Source: Lytechinus variegatus (taxonomy: Eukaryota > Echinodermata > Echinoidea > Temnopleuroida > Toxopneustidae). Taken from it: a stretch of 64,000 nucleotides of DNA. Where the stretch lies: NCBI RefSeq assembly GCF_018143015.1, contig NC_054741.1, positions 64,888,697 to 64,952,696 on the forward strand. Reading direction: 5' to 3'. Under the pieces are notes generated by a model. That model did not search any database. It had not been told where the DNA came from and saw only the letters and a program-made list of their open reading frames with translations. Shown piece by piece: positions 12,601-24,600 of the stretch (position 1 is its first letter; each line of letters starts with the position of its first letter). The translations under genes were made by a program, and so were the position numbers.

Positions 12601-15600
12601 TGCTGATTTTTTCGTCATATATAGAATCTATCATAGAGACGGCAAAATAAGCTTTTCAAGGTCATCTGGTCATGATGACGTCATCTACGCGCCATTTTGT
12701 AAAATTCTTCATTTGATCATATCTTCATTATCAATTATCAAAAATTAACAATATTTACATGACATTAACTTTATGTCAAGGGTCGAATGTCAATGTCATC
12801 AAAAGTCATGTAGAGGTCATGACGCGCGCGTACGCGCGCGTCAAAGGTAAAAAAATCGTCCAATTGACCTATAAATTTTTTTGGGTACGTTTCAGGTCAT
12901 TTTAAGCATTTCAAAAATTTGCGCGCGCGCACATATGCGCGCGCGTTTCCGCGCGTTACACCTTAACACAAGGCAGAAAAACCGTTTCTTTTAATATCAT
13001 TGCATTGCTAATAAAATTCTGAGCAATTTGATACCTTGATCAACCTTCTACAACCATTAATAACGAAATTAACACCCATTAAAGTTTGCAGCACGTGTGC
13101 GCGCGAGCTCTCACTATAGGCCATATATGGGCAAAAACATGCCTATTGTAAATTCACTGTAGCTCTTTAAAAAGTCCGTTGACCCCCAATTTTTTTTTCA
13201 TATATCGATAGAGTATGAGTTGTAGATTTGATTTCATGTCACCATTGTCCCTAAATTATATCGTGACGTCATGAAATAGGCGCCCAAACTAAAAATTTCA
13301 TTTTTTTCAAAAATGACGTCATCAAATTTATGCAAATTTGGCTGTAACTTCTCGAATATAGATCATTTTTCGCCCAGATTTCAATATGTTGTAGTTTATA
13401 ATGTACTCTTTCTCCTCAGTTAACATGAATATTCGTTTTGAGAAACGCATCATTGCGTAAAACAGCGATGAAAAGAGGAATGTCATTTTTCCTCATTTTG
13501 CGTGTAATCTCTATGGGACATGACTTTTTCCCAAAACTAGATTCGACATTCCTCTATTTCGTGAGCCATATCTCCATTTTTTCCTGTCAGCTTTCCTTGA
13601 GCTTTTAACATGTTGTAGCTGAGATTCTGGGCTATCGGAAGTGTGCCCTTCATTTTTTGATCAGATGTCGGGATCATGCCCGTATTTCACTTGCAAAATT
13701 GGACTTGTAATTCTCAAAATTGCTTACGTGTAATCTCTATGGGGAATATCGTGGCTCAATGGATAACGCATTTGACTTGCTTTCTCGAGGGCGGAGGTTC
13801 GATTCCTGGGGTAGAAAAGATGATTTTTTTTCATTTTTTTTTTCTTTTTGCCACCTCTTACATGATCCTTTATGATAATTAAAAGGTATAAAAGTTTAAA
13901 TCTAGCAAGATAAAACAGATTATAATTGTTTTTTTCATATCACATGTATTTTGTGTGTAATCTCTATGGGACATGACTTTTTCTCAAAACTAGATTCGAC
14001 ATTCCTCTATTTCGTGAGCCATATCTCCATTTCTTTTTGTCAGTTTTGCCGGAGCTTTTAATATGTTATAGCTGAGATTCTGGGCTTTCGGTAATGTGCC
14101 CTCCACTTTTTGATCAGATGCCGGGATCACGCCCGTTTTTCACTTGCAATATTGGAATTGTAATTCTCAAAATTGCTTACGTGTAAAGTCTATGGGAAAC
14201 ATTAATAATCACATTGAGCAATGGTCAAAATTTATTCTTAGGATATCTAGAATGAAGATTATCAATCATATCTAAATTATTCATTTTATACATTAGCCGA
14301 CTCTGAATGAAAAATCATGACAGACCACCTAATTCGTCCGCATGACGAATTAAATTCTAGTTGGTTTTACCTTTACCTGATTGGGTTTAGTACAGCCCCA
14401 CCTCCCACATCTCGCGCAAAAATCATACTCTAAACACGTAATGTTGACTCTTGGGCAAAAAGTACATCCTTTATAAAACATTTTAGTCTTAATTTTTCAT
14501 ACCCTCGCAAATTCGACCCTAAACACGTACTGTAGCTTTCCTAGCGAAAATTATCAAAAATAGATACCTTTTTTCATTATTTTAGTGTGTTTAGAGTACA
14601 TAACGTGCCCTATCTCGAAACAGACATCCTTTTTACGTGTTTTTTTGGTCGCGCATGGTATCCACTCGTCAATGTAAGTGCCCCCCCCCCCCCCGGATTC
14701 AAAATCATACTCCCAACAATACCCAACACCTGAAGATTTTAAAGTGACCCCAAAAAGGGGGCATGGTTGGGTCAACACTATCCATCTGTCTGCAGTGAGT
14801 GCAGTCAATATTACAGGCCTACATGATATACAGTAACTATCATGCAAGATGGAAGTATCCTCTGTTACAGGAATGTTAATAGTATCCCCACCTGGGTGAC
14901 TGTTGAGAAAGCATCCGCAATCTGCAAGACCATTCTAATTTCTCTGTACAGTGCACACCATTATCATCTAAATTTCAGACCCCAAAAATTACTTTTCTAC
15001 ATTATACATACTGTACATGTACATCCAATTGATTCACAATAACAGAAATCACCTCTCACCTGATCATTTATTATCAGGAATATTATCAATATCTGACACT
15101 GTGACAGGTTTATCTTGGGAGTTTATATATTATAATTTGCAATATCCCTGAATGAATGGTAAAGATAGTAGGTACATGTACATGTAGGCCGACATAATGT
15201 ACATGTACATGTCAGCCTATTTGTTTAGGAACTTCTGCAGGTTTTTTTTCCAAACTTGTGGGGATATTTGAAGTGAGAAATAAAGAAATTCTCATTTGAC
15301 AGAGGAGTGATGCACCTCAGTGCTATTGGAATGCAAATCTTGTATCTTCCTAAAATTAATGAAAACTTTTCTTGTTCAGGCAGGTGAGATCATGGAATAT
15401 TACGGGGAACTTTTAAGACTTGTACCCGTTTTCATACATGTGTAGGCCTTCAGCCTTGTATTCAATCTGATCTGGCAGGTCTGATACACATACCAGTACG
15501 CAAAGGATGCTTGCAGACAAGTGATTGCATTGTCATTCCCTTCAATCCGTTGATTCAGTTTGAATCAAAAAGCTACAAAACGAGTTGCCGCTCAATAAAG

Positions 15601-18600
15601 GTAATGTTGAGTACGTGTATGTGGCCTCAACTTGGGGGAGGGCAAGATGGTGTCATGTTTTTCAGTTAAAAAACACCTAACTTTACAACTTTTCTCATTT
15701 TCCTATATTGGCCTCATTAGCAAACTTAGATGTAAATTAAAAAAGCACGTTTTAAATAGGAAAGGGTATTGATGCGACATCACTTTTTAATACAACATTT
15801 CAAGGCATAGGCCTGTACAGTATGCATAGGCCTACATAAACACTGCACAATTTGGGCACTCTCAACTCCTTTTAATACTAAAACAATTAAAAAGCCACTT
15901 TCTCCCAAGCCTGCAAAAGTGTTTAAAAAACATTTTGAGCCAAAAATCACACAGATACCAAGTAGGCCTATTAGTTTTTCTTTACTTTTTTTTCCAGAAG
16001 AAAATTGGATTATACTTACATCTAAGTTTTTCTGCTTGCCTTCCTCTTGTCAGCAAGACAAGTCCACAAAACAGATCCTTGAAAGTAATTCCCTTATTAG
16101 TCCCGCCGAAAGCAAAGAAAAGATGCTGAAGTTCAAAAAAAGAGAGCAATCAAAGAAATTATGGAAACATTGTAAGATCATCAGCCCACATGAACAATTG
16201 GTGGAATTGAAAAACTGAACATACATGAAATACTCTAACATACAGGCACATTTGTGCAACATTTTGAAAGACCTCTATGTACATGTACCCTCTATAATAT
16301 TCATCTCTTGAACCTTAAATTAAAGGGATGGTCTGGGCTGAAAATATTTATATCTAAATAAATAAATCTATTTAATGCATATTTATGAGGTGCGCTGATG
16401 GTGTCACATCCCCACTTTCAGTTTTCTCATGTTATTACATAAAATCATATTTTTTTCATTATTTCATAATTATGTGAATAATATAGTCTCCCTTATAATG
16501 AAATAAGTTGCAGCAATAAATATCTAATGCACTAAATCAGTTGTCAATCAAAATTTTTCTAGTTCTTGGAGGAAAAATTTCGAATAAACCTAATTTCATA
16601 TAATAAAATACAAAATAACAAGTGGGGATGTCACATCATCAGCCTACCTAATAAATACCTTATTCATAATGACTGTTTACACAAAATATTGCTAAAGTTT
16701 AAAATTCAATAACTTTGTCATTTGTTATCCGATTTTGATGAAATTTTCGGCATTTTGCTCAGTGAATTTATTAAGCTATAAATAGTTTCAGGCCGGACCA
16801 TCCCTTTAAGCCCGGCACACATTATGCAACACGATTGCACTTACATCATGCGATTGGAACAAAGTTGCCAATCGCATGTTAATGCAATTGCTTTACTGAC
16901 CTGTCAACGCGCACAATTGCAACAGCTCTACTGCGCGTTGCATCTCACGGCGACTCGTACATCTATTTCGCATGAACTTTGCCTGCGCTGCAGTAGCACA
17001 GCAAACTGACCATGACATCATCTGAGTGCTTGAAACTAGCAAAATAGCAGAAACATTTGACATGTCAAATGGCTGAGATTTGGTCCGAGATCCGACTGCA
17101 ACAAAGCGGGTCACAGTTGTAACGTGTTGTACATGTAGGTTGGCATGCACACTCTGATTTTGATTTGCAATTCGGTGCTTGGTGCAATCCGTCGCGTAGT
17201 GTGCACTGGGCTTTAAATGTACAAGGATCTAATGCACTTTAACTTTACAGGTACAGTAGGTGCATATGGAATTATTCAAATACACATGAAAGTAGAATTA
17301 GGCCTAATAAAATGGCCATATTTCTTTTTAAGAAGTACACTGTATTTTTAATATTTTCAGAGAAAACTTTACTGTCATGCACAACAATAATCTGATAAAA
17401 CATGTAGCAATAAAAACAACAAAACAATTGATCAAATAATACTTCATCATTTCAGCATAATACTGAGATGTGGCCTAATTTTCTGCAAGCCAGAAGGTCT
17501 CCAACATTGTACTTTAGCACAGGATATTGTTTTCATTGCCAGCTATAATGACAAGGAAAGGAAACCAAATGACATGGACAACACCAGTGATGTCTTTTCC
17601 ACTCATTGCAATTTTTCCTTTCTCATAGGACAGCATTCTGTGATCTTTTCTGTGCTCATTCTGTTCATGCGCTCTGTAATTCAACCAGGGAAAATGTTTC
17701 ACTTCTTTAAAGATCAAGTCCACCCCAGTAAAATGTTGATTTCAATAAATAGAGAAAAATCAAACAAACACAACACTTTAAAGTCCATCAAATCAGATTG
17801 TAATTGTAAAATAAGAAAGTTATGACATTTTAAGTTTTGCTTATTTTTCACATTAAGAGTTATATGCACAACTCAGTGATTATGCAAATAACAGAGTTGA
17901 TGATATACCTCACTCACCATTTCTTTTGTCTTGTATTGTTTGAATTATACAATATTTCATTTGTTTACCGATGTGACAATAAGGACCAACTGAACCATGA
18001 AATGTAAAAACATTGGTATACAACATGTACAGGGAACAAAACTTTGTTTCACAGGATAATGAGGAGAAAATGTGAATGTTTCCTAAATTTCATATATAAT
18101 AAAATACAAAAAAAAAATAGTGAGTGGGTGACATCATTAGTCACCTCATTTGCATTACCAACCTGGGGCGTGTTTCATAAAGGACGTACAACTGTTATAA
18201 CTTTGTCATTATGGCAACTACCATGGTAACAGGGCTCATCAGCCAATCAGAATCAAGTTCCAACAGTTGCAAGTCCTTAATATGAAACGGACCCAAGGAT
18301 GTGCACATCACTTCAAAATATCTGATTTTGATGAAATTTTAGTGTTATGCTTGTTGTATTTTTCTCTTTTTTATTCAAATCAACTTTTTGTTGGGGTGGA
18401 CTTGTCCTTTAAATGACACTATGGGGGGGGGAGACATCACCAATTATAGTTAGCTCTGGCATTTCACCTCTGGCTCTGTGTCAAAGTTTTGTTCTCTTCG
18501 CAGTAGACTAGAGAGCCACTGGCATCGTGTGAGCATGGAGCTGTTCTTGCTCCATGAAGAGAGATGTCGAACCTGTACTAAATGTATTTGTGGGTCTTTT

Positions 18601-21600
18601 TTTCAATCTACATACATGTACATACTCTATAGTCAATCAAGATGAGTATGGGTAACTTTTATAGTGACATCAAAACTCTGAAACCAACTGAAATTTGACA
18701 GATATCAACCCATCTCTGCATGTAAACTGCTTTTCACGAAATACATGTGCTCAATTTTGAGATTCCATAACGTTTAATTTTCAATCAGATTTTGATGAAA
18801 TTCCAGTGCTTTGCTCTTGAATTTTCTCTATTTATGGACATCTAGCCTATAATTTTTACTAGTCTGGAGTACCTCTTCATTAATAAAGTGCATGTAGATG
18901 TTCTTTATTTCTTCCCTCATACCCTTCGCTTTCCCTTAAAGATCTTTTGTTCTCTTTTTTATGTGAATGTATTAATAATGAATTTGTGAAAGTGCATTAC
19001 AAAATAATTTAAATAGCATTGTGGTGCATGTATGTTTGAAGAGCTGCCACTATACATGTGCATAGTATGCCTTTTACAAGATGTTTTAAGGGCCCGTCTT
19101 ACAAAGATTTGCGATTGATCCTTTCAATTACAAAGACAGCCAGCAATGTCAACATCTATTAAAAATGCATGAATGTTCAAAATATGTTTTCTAGATATGA
19201 CGTAAAATAAATAAATTCATTGTTTTCTTGACCATTTGGTCTGTTCGCCTTTATTTACAAAGGACATTTTGAAAATTTTATGTAGAAAATTTATGACACT
19301 GATGGATTTCCATAGAGTTACGATCGATCGTACCTCTTTGTAAGACGGGGCCCTGTTCTAATGGAGATTTTCTACTGTGAACAGCGTACTTGTTAAAGCA
19401 AGGAGATTCAAACACAAGTCCTTGGTTAAAGAAAATCTGCTTGCATCACTTTACATCCAGAACCACTTTCCATGCAGAACATGGCTTTACTCCTCCTCAA
19501 ATGGATGAGTCAGACATTAGCAATACATTGAGAACTAGAGAGCATTTCATGAAGCACTTTCTCGATAATAATCACCAACATATTCGCTCTAAGCCAATCA
19601 ATCGCAAAAATAGCAGTAGCTTGTAACCAAAATCACCAACAGAGTGCTTTGTGAAAGGCTTCCCAATTCAGATGGGAGCAGAGATGAAGGAGGGGCAATC
19701 TAATACAATTTGGATGGGTGAGGGGAGATTTAGCAAATCTTTAAATTATTTGCTGTACCAACTTCTTCCGCATAAAATGCAACATTGCTGGAGGCAATTT
19801 ACCAGAAAAAGCATTCAGTTCGCATGAACCAAATGGCACCAGTTGCAGTTGAATTTACAAGAAATTTGTAGGCGTATTACCTTAGAATAAAATGTAGTTG
19901 ATATACAATCTTTGTTGATATTTCGATGCAATGTACACGTATATGATGTCACAAAGGCATGGTATGCAAAGGTACTGTCATTTGGGTGTAGGCACTTCAC
20001 TTCAAATATGTAATTCCATGCATTGAATTTGGAGCCACAAAAACCACCAGCTAGCTGGCCATCTGGACATGTGTGTTCATATGAGGAGTGTATAGGAACA
20101 TACATGTACAGTTCAGTTGTACAAGTGTCAACATCTATAGAAATTGTTTGAAGATCAAATCATTTTATGTGAAAACAGTTTCATACATGTATGAAGTGCA
20201 TGAAGTACATGATGTACATGTCATTCAGAAGAGGGGGGGGGGGAATAGCAGTCCCATGTACAGATGTATATAGGCCAAAATGGAATAAAAGTCTACAGTT
20301 TACATTTCCCTATTCATTGCAATGATTTCAAGATGGCTTTCATGAACAGATAAATAAAACAGTTGATTGAAACAAGAATATTTGATTTAGAATTTGCATT
20401 CATTTTTAAAGATGATTTTACTGAAAAACAGGATGGTTTTTCATTTGAACGATGTATCACAATTTGCAATGTACTGTACATGTAGCAGTCCTACATGTAC
20501 ATGCACAATGTATGCTTTTGGCTATTTGGTAACGGTTAGCCTACATACATGTACATATTCTTAGGATTGAGGGTAAATTGGGAAAAACAAACCAAAGTTG
20601 TCCATATTTATAAAAAGTGAACATGTATGGTTATTTAGGCCAATGTAGTTCCTTCAAAAGTGTTGCAACAATAAATTTACTGAACTTTGGGGTGCCGGTG
20701 AGCAAAAAATAGGCCCCACATGTACATGCATCATCCATTGCCAGATATCTGTACAGGTACAAACTCTGCCTTAGAAGTTAAATCTTTTGAAACCATAAAA
20801 AGTCTGTTACATGTATATGTAGGAGAAATACAACCAAGAAAAGTTTTTGTATAATCTGGTCTCAAAACTTGCTCTGTCTAATAGGTGAAATTTTTACTTC
20901 AAATACAAATTTTAAACAAGTTCAAAATACAAATATTAGATTGCTGCTCACACACATGTACATGTATGCACCAAGTGAAATTGATCTATTAAAGGTCAAG
21001 TCCACCCCAGAAAAATGTTGATTTGAATCAATAGAGAAAAATCAGAAAAGCACATTGCTGAAAATTTCATCAAAATTGGATGTAAAATACGAAAGTTATG
21101 ACATTTCAAGGTTTCGCTTATTTTCAACAAAATAGTTATATGAACGAGCCAGTTACATCCAAATGAGAGAGTCGATTATGTCACTCACTCACCATTTCTT
21201 TTGTTTTTTATTGTTTGAATTATACAATATTTCAATTTTTACGAATTTGACGATTAGGACCTCCTTGCCTGAAGCACTAAATGTTAAAATAATGGAATTC
21301 CATGTGTTCAGGGAGGAAGGAAACTTCATTCCACATGACAAAGACGAGAAAATAACAAGTGGAATGCCTCTGGCCGTCTCACCTGCATCACGCGGTTCAA
21401 TATAGCAGCAGTGCTGACTTTGAAAACTACTCTAACTCGCACAAGATGTTCAGTGTTACATGGTTACTCTTATGTCCACTTTTTATGAACTAGACCAATA
21501 AACTTACAGAGATATGATGGTTATTCAACAAAAAAACCCAACATGGCCAAAGTTCATTGACCTTACATGACCTTTGACCTTGATTATGTGACTTGAACTC

Positions 21601-24600
21601 GCACAGGATGTTCAGTGATACTTGATTACTCTAATGTCCAAGTTTAACGAACTAGACCAATAAACTTTCAAAGTTATGATGGTAATTCAACAGGTACCCC
21701 AATTCGGCCAAAGTTCATTGACCCTAAATGACCTTTGACCTTAATCATGAGACCTGAACCTTGCACAAAATGTTCAGTGATGCTTGATTACTATTATGTC
21801 CATGTTTCATGAATCAGATCCATAAACTTTCAAAGTTATGATGAGAATTCAACAGATACCCCCAATTCGGCCAAAGTTCATTGACCCTAAATGACCTTTG
21901 TCCTTGGTCATGTGACATAAAACTCACGCAGGATGTTCAGCTATAATTGATTAACCTTATGTCCAAGTTTCATGAACTAGGTCCATATATTTTTCTAAGT
22001 TATGATGACATTTCAAAAACTTAACCTCAGGTTAAGATTTGATGTTGACGCCGCCGCCGTCGGAAAAGCGGCGCCTATAGTCTCACTCTGCTATGCAGGT
22101 GAGACAAAAATGTTTCATATTTCATATAATAAATTACAAAAGAAATAGTGAGTGAGTGATGTCATCAACTCTCTCATTTGGATGTAACTGGCTCGTTCAT
22201 ATAACTATTTTGTTGAAAATAAGCGAAACTTTAAAATGCCATAACTTTCTTATTTTACATCCGATTTTGATGAAATTTTCAGTGTTATGCTTGTTGAATT
22301 TTTCTCTTTTTATTCAAATCAAGTTTTTGTTGGGGTGGACTTGTCCTTTAACAATTGTGAATTGTGGACTTGACCTTTAATAATAATAATATGGTGCATT
22401 TATATAGCGCAGCTACTATATACTCTACTGTGCTTGATACTAGGTATCATATTATTACCCCGCAGTAGCTGAGCCGCTGTATACATGTAGACACTAAAAC
22501 ATCCAATAAATAAATCCTACCGGGTACCCATTAACCTCACCAAGGTCAAGTGCAGCACAATGTGGGTAAATTTCTTGCTAAAGGAAAACATGCCATGGCT
22601 GGGATTCAAACACACGTCCCTCTGATTAAGAGACCACGATGCCCTCACAGAGTACGCATAAAACAAAATGTTTAAAAAAATTTAAAATATTGTCTCAGTT
22701 TCAAAAAGTCAGATGCCAAAATGTTTTATTTTTGTGTGTGTATAAAACCACTTCTCAAACAATTCATAATTTTATCAAATGAATTATCAAAAAGAATACA
22801 TATCAGATCAGGTTACATCTCTTCAGTCACTTTTGTATGATGGGAATGATAATAATATTTTACACTACAGCTCACACACTGTCCAAAGATTCTCATGGCG
22901 CTTGCCCAGCAACAGTTTTCTTAAACAGTCCAATAAAATCAAAATATACCCGTTTCAAATACTGTACATCAGACACACTTTATAAAGTTATCAAATGATC
23001 TACTCACCTCTCCAAGTTTTTGAGGCATAGCATCTCCCATGACATCTTTGACGAAGATGAGTTTGCTCATATAGCCTGCTGGGATTGAGTAGCGTTTGAA
23101 TGCCTCCCTTAATCTTTTCAACTCATCCTCAGACACTGTAAAGAAATACAATCAACAGTTCACATGGTGATACAAGTTTGTGATTGAATTATATGTACTG
23201 TAAATTAATTTTTACATGGAAAATTCATATAATCTCATTAATCTTGGATGGACTCACCAATTTTTCATAAAAGATTTTTTAGATAATCATTCCTGGTTGT
23301 GAATTTGAATTATGGAGAAAACTTCTCTTGTTTTTGGAGACCTGGGTCCCGTAACACAAAGCTTAGCAATGATCGTAGAACATTTTTCTATGATCGATTC
23401 CATAGACTACAATGTACAATCAATCATAAAATCAATTGCTAACCTTTTTGTTACGGAACCCAGAACAACCAGATTCAGGTCTTTTCCAGGGTAAGAAATT
23501 AACCAAAATGTATGCAAAGACCAATTATATAGTATAAATAAAAATGTTGTTTTGCTTTTAAAAATCAATAATAAGTTTGGGGACATCTAGGCTCACTGTA
23601 CAGAGTGGAAAATAAACTTCAGTCTATGAAGGATCTGTTACCGTGGACATTTCACAATGATTCCTTTTCCTAAATAATCATTTTATTCATTTTTAATATA
23701 AAAAAATCATTGTTCCAAAACAAACAGGGCAAACATCAAATTACTAATGATTTACTGGTAATAAATCTAAATATTTCATACACTGATGCAGTGTTCAGGG
23801 ATTAAAAAAAAACATTTGAAGTCTTTGCTACCTATTAAAAGTTTCTTTGATTTTTATTAAAGGGGTGGTCCAGGCTGAAAATAGTTATGTCTGAATACAC
23901 AGAGTAGAATTCACTGAGCAAAACACTGAAAATTTCATCAAAATCGTGTATAAATAATAATAAAGTTATTGAAATTTAAAGTTTAGCAATATTTTGTGAA
24001 AACAGTCATAATGAATATTCATTAGGCGAGCTGATGATGTCACATAGATCTCCACTTTCTGTTTTCTTATGTTATTACATTTATTTCATTGTTTCATACT
24101 TGTGTGAATAATATGTCTCCCTTATAATGAAATAAGTTGCAGCAATAAATATCTAATGCACTAAATCAGTTGTCAATCCAATTTTTTCTAGTTCTTGGAG
24201 GAAAAAATTTGAATAAACCTCATTTCATATAATAAAATACAAAAGAACAAGTGGAGATGTCACATCATCAGCCCACCTAATAAATATTCATACATGTAAT
24301 GACTGTTTTCACAAAATATTGCTAAACTTTAAAATTCAATAACTTTGCTATTTGTTGTCCGATTTTGACGAAATTTTCGGCAATTTGCTCAGTGAATTCT
24401 ACTCTATTAATTAAGCTATAAATGCTTTCAGCCTGCACCACCCCTTTGAGCAATTTAAACTTGCATTACACAATCTTTTGCACATGTTGCTCCTCACAAG
24501 TACCTGAATGTACATACATACATGAACATACATGTACAGTTTTAACAGGGTGGTATTCTGAAAATTCTCTTTACCTTTCTTGAAAAATGCCAAGTTTTGT

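Larger units (their letters stand above)
10577..14362. mobile_element. 3.8 kb foldback element (two ~1.9 kb inverted arms)
   Basis: The arms 10577-12460 and 12476-14362 are near-perfect inverted copies around a 15-base loop at 12461-12475. The outer ends read AACTAGAATTTAATTCGTCA and the complement. Each arm has a ~250 bp direct repeat (10742-10990 and 11198-11449 in the left arm) flanking a tRNA-like segment, and a segment rich in alternating CG/CGCGCG (11990-12110). Numerous short TGACGTCAT words occur. No transposase frame is seen, so it looks non-autonomous. The arms differ only by scattered substitutions, so it is young or its arms are kept alike by conversion. Confidence 0.85.
9862..14697. 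mobile_element. Outer inverted-terminus element, split by two insertions
   Basis: The left end carries a G-run then CATTGACGAGTGGATA and CATGCGCGA. The right end carries the complement, GCGCATGGTATCCACTCGTC, then a C-run. Inside are family A MITE 9995-10498 and the foldback 10577-14362. A related right end alone occurs at 26372-26632. That both ends belong to one element is an inference. Confidence 0.5.
739..16019 (-). other. Intron 3 of the USP32-like gene
   Basis: This 15 kb intron holds the repeats listed separately between 2378 and 14697. The stretches 739-2377, 3433-4518, 4902-9861 and 14698-16019 are AT-rich with scattered TACATGTA-type words. I recognise no exon or RNA gene in them; the short open frames there show no codon bias or family motif. 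Confidence 0.6.

Noticed and set aside
10577-14362. Possible autonomous transposon
   Set aside because: No frame longer than about 70 codons within either arm, so no transposase can be claimed.
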